Part shown: in pieces, positions 14,798 to 22,688 of the stretch
Position numbering within the stretch: the stretch's first letter is position 1
How the letters are laid out: each line of letters begins with the position of its first letter
Assembly: GCF_035938995.1 (NCBI RefSeq)
Contig: NZ_DASZGI010000047.1
Location: forward strand, 1 to 28,415
DNA from: DASZGI01 sp035938995
Lineage (GTDB): Bacteria > Actinomycetota > Actinomycetes > Streptomycetales > Catenulisporaceae
Reading direction: 5' to 3'
DNA length: 28,415 bases
Notes under the pieces: generated by a model
Told to the model about the DNA's origin: nothing
The model's input: the letters and a program-made list of their open reading frames with translations, nothing else
Databases searched by the model: none
Made by a program: the position numbers and the translations under genes

Positions 14798-15694
14798 GTG
14801 AAACCCAGCGGACAAATTGCCGCCCACAGCGTCACCGCCCCCAGCGACGCCGGGCTCCTGGTGCTCGCCGGCACCCCCATCGGCGATCCGGCCGACGCGC
14901 CGCCCCGGCTGGCCACGGAGCTCGCCGCAGCCGACGTGATCGCGGCGGAGGACACCCGCAGGCTGCACCGGCTGGCCCGGGAACTGGGAGTGACCCCGGC
15001 CGGGCGGATCGTGTCCTACTTCGAGGCCAACGAGAGCGCGCGGACACCGGAGTTGGTCGCGCGCCTGCAGGAGGGTGCCCGCGTCCTGCTCGTCACCGAC
15101 GCTGGCATGCCCTCCGTCTCCGATCCCGGCTACCGCCTGGTCGCCGCCGCGGTCCAGGCCGGGATCCGGGTCACCGCCGTCCCCGGGCCGTCGGCGGTAC
15201 TCACCGCGCTGGCGCTGTCCGGTCTGCCGGTCGACCGCTTCTGCTTCGAGGGCTTCCCGCCGCGCAAGGCAGGAGAGCGCGCCCGGGTCCTGGCCGCCAA
15301 CGCCGCCGAACCGCGCACGATGGTCTACTTCGAAGCGCCGCACCGGCTCGCCGACACGCTCGCGGCCATGGCGGAGGCGTTCGGGGCGGACCGTCCGGCC
15401 GCGGTGTGCCGCGAGCTGACCAAAACGTACGAAGAGATCAAGCGCGGCACTCTCAGCGAACTCGCGCGGTGGGCGGAGCCTGGGGTGCGCGGGGAGATCA
15501 CGGTCGTCGTGGCGGGGGCCGAGCCGAAGGCCGCATCTGAGGCGTCAGCTGAGGAACTGGCGGCGAGGGTCGCGCGACGGGAGGCGGCCGGGGAGCACCG
15601 GAAGGCGGCCATCGCGGCTGTCGCGGCCGAGACGGGGCTGCCGAAACGAGAGGTGTTCGACGCAGTGGTGGCGGCTAAAACCGGTCCGGAATGA
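14798..15694 (+). CDS. rsmI: 16S rRNA 2'-O-methyltransferase RsmI
   Basis: A 298-residue SAM-dependent methyltransferase of the tetrapyrrole-methylase fold that methylates the ribose of C1402 in 16S rRNA. Family motifs in order are LAGTPIGDPAD near the start, AEDTRRL, VSYFEANE, VTDAGMPSVSDPGYRLV, VPGPSAVLTAL, FCFEGFPPRK, YFEAPHRL and CRELTKTYEE. A short alpha-helical C-terminal domain follows (PKREVFDAVVA). The GTG start gives the usual family length. GACGAT lies 6 nt upstream and may be the -10. The frame runs open far upstream, but that stretch is antisense to pmt. It stands 27 bp before metG. Confidence 0.95.
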   Translation: MKPSGQIAAHSVTAPSDAGLLVLAGTPIGDPADAPPRLATELAAADVIAAEDTRRLHRLARELGVTPAGRIVSYFEANESARTPELVARLQEGARVLLVTDAGMPSVSDPGYRLVAAAVQAGIRVTAVPGPSAVLTALALSGLPVDRFCFEGFPPRKAGERARVLAANAAEPRTMVYFEAPHRLADTLAAMAEAFGADRPAAVCRELTKTYEEIKRGTLSELARWAEPGVRGEITVVVAGAEPKAASEASAEELAARVARREAAGEHRKAAIAAVAAETGLPKREVFDAVVAAKTGPE

Positions 15695-15708
15695 CCGAAC
15701 ACGGCCAG

Positions 15709-15714
15709 TAAGAT
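15709..15714 (+). promoter_or_regulatory. -10 element TAAGAT of metG
   Basis: TAAGAT is followed by 7 nt (TTGGTCC) and the ATG at 15722. metG therefore probably has its own leaderless message although rsmI ends only 27 bp before it. Confidence 0.6.
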
Positions 15715-15721
15715 TTGGTCC

Positions 15722-17341
15722 ATGGCTTCAGGCAGCGAACCCGTCAAGACTTTCTACGTCACGACGCCGATCTACTACGTCAACGACGCCCCGCACATCG
15801 GCCACGCGTACACCACGACGGCCGGCGACGTCCTGACCCGGTGGCATCGGCAGCGCGGCGAGTCCGTGTGGTACCTGACCGGTACCGACGAGCACGGCGA
15901 GAAGGTCATGCGCACCGCCCAGGCCAACGGGGCCACGCCGCAGGAGTGGGCCGACCGGCTCGTCGAGACCGCCTGGAAGCCCGCGCTGAAGACCATCGAC
16001 GCGGCCAACGACGACTTCATCCGGACCACCGAGAAGCGGCACACCGAGCGGGTCCAGGAGTTCTGGCAGCGGCTGTACGACGCCGGCGAGGTCTACAAGG
16101 GCTCGTACGAGGGCTTGTACTGCGTGGCCTGCGAGGAGTACAAGCTGCCGGGCGAGGTGACCGACGGCGAGGGCGAGTACGCGGGCCAGAAGGTCTGCCT
16201 CATCCACCACCGGCCGGTGGAGACGATCTCGGAGGAGAACTACTTCTTCCGGATGTCCACCTACACCGAGCGGCTGCTGGAGCACTACGAGAAGCATCCG
16301 GAGTTCGTCCAGCCCGCGTCGGCCCGCAACGAGGTCGTGTCGTTCGTCAGGCAGGGCCTGCAGGACCTGTCGATCTCGCGCTCGTCGTTCGACTGGGGCA
16401 TCCCGATCCCGTGGGACGAGAAGCACATCCTGTACGTCTGGATCGACGCGCTCCTGAACTACGCGACGGCGGTAGGACTGGACAGCCCGGCGCCGGAGGA
16501 CCAGGAGAAGTTCGCCCGCACCTGGCCGGCCGACGTCCACTTGGTAGGCAAGGACATCCTGCGCTTCCACGCGGTGATCTGGCCGGCGATGCTGCTGGCC
16601 GCCGGGCTGCCGCTGCCGCGCACCGTCTTCGGCCACGGCTGGCTGCTGGTGGGCGGGGAGAAGATGTCGAAGACGAAGCTGACCGGCATCGCCCCGCACG
16701 AGATCACCGACCACTTCGGCTCGGACGCGTTCCGGTACTACTTCATGCGGGCGATCCCGTTCGGCCAGGACGGATCGTTCTCCTGGGAGGACATGTCCGC
16801 GCGCTACACCTCTGAGCTGGCGAACGACTACGGCAACCTGGCCTCGCGGGTGGCCGCGATGGTCGGGCGCTACTTCGACGGGGTCCTGCCGGAGGCGACC
16901 GCGCACGGCCCGGCCGAGCAGGCGATCGCGGACGCGCTCGAGGCGGCGGCGAAGACCGCCGACGAGAAGGTCCGCGCGCTGGACTTCCAGGGCGGGATCA
17001 ACGCGGTGTTCGACTTCATCAAGCTGGTCAACGGGTACTTGACCGAGCAGGAGCCGTGGAAGGTGGCCAAGGTCGACGACGAGCAGTCGCGCGCCCGGCT
17101 GGCCACGATCCTCTACACCGCGGCCGAGGCGCTGCGGGCCGTGGCCGTGCTGCTGAACCCGGTGATGCCGAAGTCGTCCGCCGCGCTGTGGGAGTCGTTG
17201 GGCGCGGAGGCCCACCTGGGTGCGCTCAAGGACCAGCGGGTCCAGGACTCCGGCCGCTGGGGGCAACTGCCCGCCGGGGCCGCGGTCACCAAGGGCGCGG
17301 TGCTGTTTCCCCGCCTCGAGGAGCGTTCCGAGGCCGCGTGA
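15722..17341 (+). CDS. metG: Methionyl-tRNA synthetase
   Basis: A 539-residue class I aminoacyl-tRNA synthetase that charges tRNA-Met. It has the ATP-binding motif HIGH (25-28) and the KMSKT loop (314-318). The zinc knuckle inserted in the catalytic domain shows Cys134, Cys137, Cys159 and His162, so one ligand is His rather than Cys. The anticodon-binding helical domain covers about residues 370-500. The C-terminal dimerisation (tRNA-binding) domain of the E. coli enzyme is absent, as in mycobacterial MetG. The start is fixed by the TAAGAT element. The TGA overlaps the GTG of tatD by 4 nt (GTGA), so the two are coupled. Confidence 0.97.
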   Translation: MASGSEPVKTFYVTTPIYYVNDAPHIGHAYTTTAGDVLTRWHRQRGESVWYLTGTDEHGEKVMRTAQANGATPQEWADRLVETAWKPALKTIDAANDDFIRTTEKRHTERVQEFWQRLYDAGEVYKGSYEGLYCVACEEYKLPGEVTDGEGEYAGQKVCLIHHRPVETISEENYFFRMSTYTERLLEHYEKHPEFVQPASARNEVVSFVRQGLQDLSISRSSFDWGIPIPWDEKHILYVWIDALLNYATAVGLDSPAPEDQEKFARTWPADVHLVGKDILRFHAVIWPAMLLAAGLPLPRTVFGHGWLLVGGEKMSKTKLTGIAPHEITDHFGSDAFRYYFMRAIPFGQDGSFSWEDMSARYTSELANDYGNLASRVAAMVGRYFDGVLPEATAHGPAEQAIADALEAAAKTADEKVRALDFQGGINAVFDFIKLVNGYLTEQEPWKVAKVDDEQSRARLATILYTAAEALRAVAVLLNPVMPKSSAALWESLGAEAHLGALKDQRVQDSGRWGQLPAGAAVTKGAVLFPRLEERSEAA

Positions 17342-18309
17342 GTAGCAAGGCGAGCGCAGGGACCACGAACACAGGGACCATGAACACAGGGTCCGCGGGC
17401 GGCGGGGCCGGCGGTAGGGACAGAAGCGGGGCGGCTGCGCGTGAGCGTGCGGCCGCCCCCGCGGCGCCCGAACCGCTGCCGTCGCCCGTGGCGGACAGCC
17501 ACACCCACCTCGACATGCAGGAACGGTCGGTCGAGGAGTCGCTCGCGCTGGCCACCGCGGTGAACGTGACCACGCTCATTCAGGTCGGTTGCGACGTCCC
17601 CTCGTCCGAATGGGCTGTCCAGACGGCTGCCGAGCACCCCGCCATCCACGCGACCGTCGCGCTGCATCCGAATGAGGGACCACGTCTGGTCCTTGGCGAC
17701 GTGGACGGCTGGAGCAGACAGCACCGCAAGCCCGGGGGCGCGCAGGCGCTGGAAAGTGCGCTCGCCCGGATCGACGAACTCGCGAGCCTGCCTCATGTGG
17801 TCGGGATCGGCGAGACCGGCCTGGACTACTTCCGCACCGGGCCCGACGGCGTGGCCGCACAACAGGAGTCGTTCCGCAGACACATCGAGATGGCTAAGCG
17901 GCACGACAAAGCCCTAGTCATCCACGACCGTGACGCACACGAGGACGTGCTCAGGATCCTCGAGGAGGAGGGCGCGCCGGACCGCGTCGTCTTCCACTGC
18001 TATTCGGGCGATGCGGCGATGGCAAAGGTCTGCGCCGAGCGCGGCTACGTGATGTCGTTCGCCGGCACCGTCACCTTCAAGTCGAACGAGCACCTGAGAG
18101 AAGCGCTGCGGATCGCTCCGCTGGATCTGCTCCTCGTCGAGACCGATGCGCCCTTTCTCACGCCTATGCCATACCGCGGTCGCCCCAATGCGCCCTATCT
18201 GATCCCGCTCACCGTCCGCGCCATGGCGCAGGCGAGGGGTGACATGGACGTCGCGGAGCTTTGCGCCGCGCTCGATTCGAACACTCGTCGCGTCTTCGAT
18301 CTGCCGTAG
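17338..18309 (+). CDS. tatD: TatD-family metal-dependent hydrolase
   Basis: A 323-residue TIM-barrel hydrolase of the TatD family (Mg-dependent DNase/exonuclease, possibly RNA quality control). Metal-binding motifs are SHTHLD (54-59), GETGLDYF, VIHDRDAHED, FHCYSGD and ETDAPFLTP. The first 50 residues are a low-complexity Thr/Gly/Ala tail not found in the family. The GTG overlaps the metG stop as GTGA, with GAGG 5 nt upstream, which is why I start here. Within the tail is an in-frame 15-bp tandem duplication, and an internal ATG at 17380 is a possible alternative start. The order metG-tatD-rpfB-rsmA-ispE matches mycobacteria. Confidence 0.93.
   Translation: MSSKASAGTTNTGTMNTGSAGGGAGGRDRSGAAARERAAAPAAPEPLPSPVADSHTHLDMQERSVEESLALATAVNVTTLIQVGCDVPSSEWAVQTAAEHPAIHATVALHPNEGPRLVLGDVDGWSRQHRKPGGAQALESALARIDELASLPHVVGIGETGLDYFRTGPDGVAAQQESFRRHIEMAKRHDKALVIHDRDAHEDVLRILEEEGAPDRVVFHCYSGDAAMAKVCAERGYVMSFAGTVTFKSNEHLREALRIAPLDLLLVETDAPFLTPMPYRGRPNAPYLIPLTVRAMAQARGDMDVAELCAALDSNTRRVFDLP
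17359..17388 (+). repeat. In-frame 15-bp tandem repeat in tatD
   Basis: GGGACCACGAACACA (17359-17373) and GGGACCATGAACACA (17374-17388) differ at one base. They code the repeated pentads GTTNT / GTMNT in the nonconserved N-terminal tail. Five-codon slippage is the likely cause. Confidence 0.8.
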
Positions 18310-18715
18310 CGGAACGGCTTCTCGATGCCTGACACGGCCCCACCGCGAGGTCAGACCAAGTCAACTCATCCCGACGGTGAAATCTCCGTACGCGTCAGTC
18401 CGCTGTCACCCGTTTCCCGCACTGCCACACTTCTGTAACTTCTCCGCTCGCCTGTTCTAGCGAGGCCAAAGCGGACGATCAGGTGGTGAGCGCCACATCC
18501 GGCGCAAAAGACTGCGGTGATATGTCGGATTTCCGCTGCGGCAAATCGGATTAACTGGACATCAGTTTCCGCGGGGCGACCTAGTCGGGCTATGGCGACC
18601 ATGCGAGCCCGTAGTCTAGGCTCCCTTTCTCGGTAGCCGGATCGGTGGACCCGACGCCTCTGGAAGTTTCTGGCGTCACGGCCCCGTGACCGGAACCTGC
18701 GAGGTCTGGAGTGCA
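18310..18715. other. Leader/promoter region of rpfB
   Basis: About 400 bp without a credible gene, and less GC-rich than its surroundings. It holds a nested hairpin (CGGGCT-ATGG-CGA-CCAT-GCG-AGCCCG, 18586-18611) directly before two overlapping -10-like hexamers TAGTCT (18612-18617) and TAGGCT (18617-18622). A second perfect hairpin GTCACGG-CC-CCGTGAC (18675-18690) lies just ahead of the rpfB start. TCGGATT occurs twice near 18523-18555. The predicted message has a leader of about 90 nt. I do not see the conserved core of the c-di-AMP (ydaO) riboswitch that precedes some actinobacterial rpf genes. Confidence 0.45.
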
Positions 18716-20347
18716 GTGAGCGGATCACGCTCGACCCGAAATACGGGCGGCAGCGGCGGGCCCTTGACGGGCACCTCCGCATGGCCGTCCTCTTTTACCG
18801 GTCCCGCGCAGCATTCGCCGTCGTACAGAGCCATCGACGCAGAAGACACCACCAGCGAAGCATCCGAGCCCTCTGCGTACGGGGAGCCCTACGCCCCGTA
18901 TGCCGAGTCTCGCAATGAGTACGCGGACCCTTACGCTCCGTCGTACCCTCACGGCGACCCGTACGAATCGTACGAATACGGCGCCGAAACCGAGACGTAT
19001 CCGTACGCGTACGACTACACGAACGACGGATACTCCGATCTGGACTACGGGCGCGAGGCCGGCGAGTTCGAGGGCTCCCTGAGTTCCACCTCGACCGTGC
19101 CCGCTCCGCGCACGCCCGCGGAGTTCGACCGGCGGCGCCCGACGCTCGACCCGGACGTACCCACCGGACTCGAACCAGAGCCCGGACAAGACGCCGCAAG
19201 GCCCTCGGGCCAGCGCCGCTCGTCTGCTCGCCGCGGCAGCAGCTCCGGCCGGGTCAGCTCGCGCCGGATCACCCTGGGCGGGCGCGTCGTGCAGGGTCTG
19301 GTGCTCGCCGCGCTCGTCGGCGGAGTCACCGCGTACGTGACCCTGGAGAAGACGGTCAACATCTCGGTCGACGGATCGGTCCGGCAGGTCCATTCGTTCG
19401 CCTCGACCGTCGGCGCCGTGCTCACCTCTGACGACGTGCCGACCGGCGGCCACGACCTGGTCACCCCGTCGCCCGGCGCCACGCTCGTCGACAACTCGAC
19501 GATCACGGTTCGCTACGGCCGCCCGCTCGCCATCACGGTCGATGGCACGACGCGGCACGTCTGGGTGCACGCGACGAGCGTGTCCGGGGCGCTTCAGGAA
19601 CTCGGCGTGCGTATTCAGGGCGCGAAGTTGTCGGTGCCCGCGAACGACCTGGTCGGCCGCGCGGGGATGAGCTTCAGCGTCTTCACCATGCGCCACATCA
19701 CGTTCCTGGTGGACGGCAAGTCGGTCCCGCTCGACACCACCGCCGCGACCGTCGCCGACGCGATGGGCCAGGCCGGGATCACGCTGCGGAACCAGGACTC
19801 CCCGTCAGTCACCGCCGGCTCGTTCCCGGTCGACGGCGAGACGATCTCGATCCTGCGCATTACCGGCGTCACCAAGGTCGAGCAGGCCTCGATCCCGTAC
19901 TCGGTGACCAAGCAGGACGACCCGACCACCTACGTCGGCACGACGACCATAGTGACTCCGGGACAGAACGGGGTGGCCGAGGTCACCTACGCGTTCCAGA
20001 CGATCAACGGCGTCGCACAGCCGCAGAAGGAGGTCTCCCGGGTCGTCACCAAGCAACCGGTGGCCGAGGTGGAGAAGGTGGGCACCAAGCCGATGCCGAC
20101 CAACGTCTCGCAGCTGAACTGGGCGGCCCTGGCCAACTGCGAGTCCGGTGGCAACCCCAGGGCCGTGGACCCGAGCGGCTCGTACTACGGCCTCTACCAG
20201 TTCTCGCCCTCCACGTGGGCCTCGCTGGGCGGCAGCGGACTGCCGTCGAATGCTTCCCCCGCGGAGCAGACGAGCCGGGCCGAGCAGCTCTACCAGCGGT
20301 CCGGCGCCGGGCAGTGGCCGGTGTGCGGGCACAACCTGTTCAGCTGA
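18716..20347 (+). CDS. rpfB: Resuscitation-promoting factor RpfB
   Basis: A 543-residue membrane-anchored cell-wall enzyme. After a long cytoplasmic part (1-185) comes one membrane segment (191-209), three DUF348 repeats (about 214-375), a G5 domain (about 384-458) and the C-terminal Rpf lysozyme-like domain (467-543). Catalytic Glu476 lies in NCESGG, and Cys475 and Cys537 can form the family disulfide. Rpf proteins cut peptidoglycan and wake dormant cells or spores. The cytoplasmic part is unusual, with 15 tyrosines in residues 55-111 in a Pro/Asp/Glu-rich stretch. I chose the GTG at 18716 because of TGGAG just upstream; a GTG at 18686 in the same frame is possible but sits inside a hairpin. 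Confidence 0.92.
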   Translation: MSGSRSTRNTGGSGGPLTGTSAWPSSFTGPAQHSPSYRAIDAEDTTSEASEPSAYGEPYAPYAESRNEYADPYAPSYPHGDPYESYEYGAETETYPYAYDYTNDGYSDLDYGREAGEFEGSLSSTSTVPAPRTPAEFDRRRPTLDPDVPTGLEPEPGQDAARPSGQRRSSARRGSSSGRVSSRRITLGGRVVQGLVLAALVGGVTAYVTLEKTVNISVDGSVRQVHSFASTVGAVLTSDDVPTGGHDLVTPSPGATLVDNSTITVRYGRPLAITVDGTTRHVWVHATSVSGALQELGVRIQGAKLSVPANDLVGRAGMSFSVFTMRHITFLVDGKSVPLDTTAATVADAMGQAGITLRNQDSPSVTAGSFPVDGETISILRITGVTKVEQASIPYSVTKQDDPTTYVGTTTIVTPGQNGVAEVTYAFQTINGVAQPQKEVSRVVTKQPVAEVEKVGTKPMPTNVSQLNWAALANCESGGNPRAVDPSGSYYGLYQFSPSTWASLGGSGLPSNASPAEQTSRAEQLYQRSGAGQWPVCGHNLFS

Positions 20348-20508
20348 TCCGCTCGGCTCGCCTTTCGGCCGAGCAGTAGCCAGGCGGGAGGTGTCGGGGA
20401 CTCGAGGGCATTCGCCCCCGGGTCCCCGACTCCGTTTCCGGCCCGCATGTCCCCCTGGCGTGTCTCGCCGCAGGTCGCCACAGTCCGCGGCGCGGCCTTC
20501 GCCCCAAC

Positions 20509-20514
20509 TAGACT
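20509..20514 (+). promoter_or_regulatory. -10 element TAGACT of rsmA-ispE operon
   Basis: TAGACT is followed by 7 nt (CGGGGAC) and an ATG at 20522. That ATG opens a 12-codon frame, not rsmA itself. Confidence 0.55.
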
Positions 20515-20521
20515 CGGGGAC

Positions 20522-20560
20522 ATGAACCGGCCGGACGGTGGGGAGTGCGAGGCGCGATGA
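20522..20560 (+). CDS. Candidate leaderless upstream ORF (12 codons)
   Basis: The frame MNRPDGGECEAR starts at the predicted transcription start and ends in TGA. It overlaps the rsmA start as ATGA (20557-20560). Ribosomes ending here could restart at rsmA, since rsmA has only GGGGAG 12 nt away or GAGG 4 nt away as a site of its own. The peptide has no recognisable function. Existence as a translated frame is inference from the promoter spacing. Confidence 0.4.
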   Translation: MNRPDGGECEAR

Positions 20561-21576
20561 CCCGTGGAGGGCCGTCCGCCGCCCACGTCGGCGGCGACAG
20601 CGGTGCACGGCCGGACGCTTCGTCCGCCGGGCCGGTTCCCGCCGCGTCGGTTGCTCCGGCTGCCGCTCCCGCCGCCGTGCCCGAACTCCCCGGCCTCCTC
20701 GGACCCGCCGAGGTCCGTGCTCTCGCCGCGCGGCTGGGGGTGCGGCCGACCAAGCAGCTCGGCCAGAACTTCGTCATCGATCCGAACACGATCCGCCGGA
20801 TCGTCCGCGCGGCCGGCGTCCTGCCCTCGGACACGGTCGTGGAGATCGGGCCCGGACTCGGCTCGCTGACCCTCGGGCTGCTCGGCGCGGCGCGGCGGGT
20901 CGTCGCGATCGAGATCGATCCCGTCCTGGCCGCCGCGCTGCCCGACACCGTCGCCGCGCACGCCCCGGACGCCGTCGGCACCGACCGTTTCGCCCTCGTC
21001 CGCGCCGACGCGCTGCGCGTCACGGAGCTGCCGGGCCCCGCGCCGACCGCGCTCGTCGCCAACCTGCCGTACAACATCGCCGTTCCCGTCCTGCTGCATA
21101 TGCTGGAGAGATTCCCCTCCCTCGAACGGGTGCTGGTCATGGTGCAGGCCGAGGTGGCGGACCGGCTGGCCGCCGAACCGGGCGGCCGGGTCTACGGCGT
21201 GCCGAGCGTGAAGGCGCGCTGGTACGCGTCGGTGCGGCGGGCGGGCTCGATCGGCCGCAACGTCTTCTGGCCCGCGCCGCACGTCGACTCCGGGCTGGTC
21301 GCGCTGGAGCGCCGGGAACCGCCGACGACCCGCGCGAGTCGCAAGGACGTGTTCGCCGTCGTCGACGCCGCCTTCGCGCAGCGCCGCAAGACGCTGCGCG
21401 CGGCGCTGTCCGGCTGGGCCGGATCGGCGGCGCGGGCCGAGGAGATCCTGCGCCGCGCGGGCGTCGATCCGGCGGCCCGCGGCGAGGCCATCGGGGTGGA
21501 GCAATACGCTGCGATCGCGGATGCGGCGCACGACGTGAACCTTCAGCCGGACGAAGACCAGGAGCCGACACCGTGA
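20557..21576 (+). CDS. rsmA: 16S rRNA dimethyladenosine transferase RsmA (KsgA)
   Basis: A 339-residue SAM-dependent enzyme that dimethylates two adjacent adenosines (A1518, A1519) near the 3' end of 16S rRNA during small-subunit assembly. Motifs are KQLGQNFVID (66-75), the SAM-binding VEIGPGLGSLT (95-105), AIEID (117-121) and the catalytic NLPYNI (169-174). The C-terminal helical domain has FAQRRKTLRAAL. The first 45 residues are a Pro/Ala-rich extension. The ATG overlaps the upstream ORF stop. A GTG four codons earlier is in frame, but is placed too close to the GGGGAG. The stop overlaps ispE as GTGA. Confidence 0.95.
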   Translation: MTRGGPSAAHVGGDSGARPDASSAGPVPAASVAPAAAPAAVPELPGLLGPAEVRALAARLGVRPTKQLGQNFVIDPNTIRRIVRAAGVLPSDTVVEIGPGLGSLTLGLLGAARRVVAIEIDPVLAAALPDTVAAHAPDAVGTDRFALVRADALRVTELPGPAPTALVANLPYNIAVPVLLHMLERFPSLERVLVMVQAEVADRLAAEPGGRVYGVPSVKARWYASVRRAGSIGRNVFWPAPHVDSGLVALERREPPTTRASRKDVFAVVDAAFAQRRKTLRAALSGWAGSAARAEEILRRAGVDPAARGEAIGVEQYAAIADAAHDVNLQPDEDQEPTP

Positions 21577-22535
21577 CCGCGCTCGAAGACTGGGACGACG
21601 GCCCCTTCCGGCCCGAAGCGGTCACCGTCAGGGTCCCCGCGAAGATCAACCTCTCGCTCTCGGTCGGGCCCCTGCGCGCCGACGGCTACCACGAGCTGGT
21701 CACCGTCTTCCACGCGGTCTCCCTCTACGACGAGGTGATCGCGCGGGCGGCACGCGGCCTCTCGCTCACCGTGGAGCCGTTGCGCCGCGACTCGGACGTC
21801 GGCGGAGTCCCGGACGACGAGCGCAACCTGGCCTGGCGGGCCGCGCTGCTGCTGGCCGAGCACGCGGGCGTCGAGCCGGACGTGCGCCTGACGGTGCGCA
21901 AGGACATCCCGGTGGCCGGCGGCATGGCGGGCGGCTCCGCGGACGCCGCGGCGGCGCTCGTCGCCTGCGACCACCTGTGGGGCACCGGGCTGCGCCGGGA
22001 CGAGCTGCACGACCTGGCCGGGCGGCTCGGCAGCGACGTCCCCTTCGCGCTGCACGGCGGCACCGCGATCGGCACCGGCCGCGGCGAGCACATCTCTCCG
22101 GTACTCGCGGCGGCGGGTATGGAGTGGGTCATCGCGGTGATGGACGGCGGCCTGTCCACGCCAAAGGTCTTCGAGGCCTGCGATCTCCTGCGGTCCCGGG
22201 ACGGCGTCACGCCGGACGCGCCGCAGGTGCACCCGGACCTGATGTCGACGCTGCGCTCCGGGGACACGGAGCGTATCGGGGCGGCGCTTTACAACGACCT
22301 ACAGCCAGCCGCCGTCGAGCTGATGCCCGAAATCGGCGAACTGCTGGACCTCGGCGCCACGGCGGGCGCGGCGGGCACGCTGGTCTCCGGCTCTGGCCCG
22401 ACTACCGTCTTCCTCGTCGACGGACCGGTCAGCGCGGCGGAGGTGGAGGAGCAGCTACGGGCCTCAGGCCTCTGTCGCGCGGTACGCCGCGCGCGCGGAC
22501 CGGTCCCAGGCGCGCAGGTTTCGAACGTCCGCTAG
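21573..22535 (+). CDS. ispE: 4-diphosphocytidyl-2-C-methyl-D-erythritol kinase
   Basis: A 320-residue GHMP-family kinase that phosphorylates CDP-methylerythritol in the non-mevalonate (MEP) isoprenoid pathway. Motifs are VPAKINLSL (21-29), the ATP-binding glycine loop PVAGGMAGGSADAA (113-126), GSDVPF (153-158) and the C-terminal SGSGPT. It is coupled to rsmA by a 4-nt GTGA overlap. The TAG stop lies in the sequence CTAG that borders a MITE-like inverted-repeat element, so the last residues may have been set by that insertion. The length is normal for the family. Confidence 0.95.
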   Translation: MTALEDWDDGPFRPEAVTVRVPAKINLSLSVGPLRADGYHELVTVFHAVSLYDEVIARAARGLSLTVEPLRRDSDVGGVPDDERNLAWRAALLLAEHAGVEPDVRLTVRKDIPVAGGMAGGSADAAAALVACDHLWGTGLRRDELHDLAGRLGSDVPFALHGGTAIGTGRGEHISPVLAAAGMEWVIAVMDGGLSTPKVFEACDLLRSRDGVTPDAPQVHPDLMSTLRSGDTERIGAALYNDLQPAAVELMPEIGELLDLGATAGAAGTLVSGSGPTTVFLVDGPVSAAEVEEQLRASGLCRAVRRARGPVPGAQVSNVR

Positions 22536-22537
22536 GC

Positions 22538-22619
22538 GGTGTCTGGAAAGTATCGTCGGGCCCGCGACACCTGCCACGCACGCTCGCTGCGGGCTTATCC
22601 GACGATACTTTCAAACACC
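22538..22619. mobile_element. MITE-like hairpin element at ispE stop
   Basis: An 82-bp element with long inverted ends. The left end is GGTGTCTGG then AAAGTATCGTCGG (22547-22559) then GCCCGC. The right end is its complement: GCGGGC, TTAT, CCGACGATACTTT (22599-22611), CAAACACC. The 13-bp core is perfect, and the outer arms match with one base inserted and one changed. CTAG (22532-22535) on the left and TTAG (22622-22625) on the right fit a YTAR-type target duplication. There is no coding capacity. The ends resemble those of IS5-type elements from memory only. It may also act as a terminator for ispE and the convergent MaoC operon. Confidence 0.6.
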
Positions 22620-22637
22620 CCTTAGGGCTCGAAGCAG

Positions 22638-22667
22638 CGTGCGCGGCCCCCTCGGGAACCGCGCACG
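22638..22667. other. Hairpin between ispE and MaoC operon
   Basis: A perfect 9-bp stem CGTGCGCGG (22638-22646) / CCGCGCACG (22659-22667) lies 22 bp beyond the stop of the convergent MaoC gene. There is no T run on either strand. It is probably a termination or message-protecting structure. Confidence 0.45.
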
Positions 22668-22688
22668 GCATACAACCCGACACGTCCT

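Noticed and set aside
14753..15343. An N-terminal extension of pmt in the same frame
   Set aside because: It lies inside rsmI on the other strand, and the ATG at 14752 begins a protein of the normal family type.
18483..18496. A CRP-like site GTGG-N6-CCAC upstream of rpfB
   Set aside because: The spacing of GTG and CAC fits, but the flanking positions do not match TGTGA-N6-TCACA. Too weak to call.
18366..18545. A minus-strand frame with a CAGC-HH zinc-like motif upstream of rpfB
   Set aside because: Third-position GC is near 55 percent, far below real genes here, and there is no ribosome site or family match. A single CxxC is not enough.
18310..18715. A c-di-AMP (ydaO-type) riboswitch before rpfB
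   Set aside because: Such switches precede some actinobacterial rpf genes, but I could not find the conserved core sequences, only simple hairpins.
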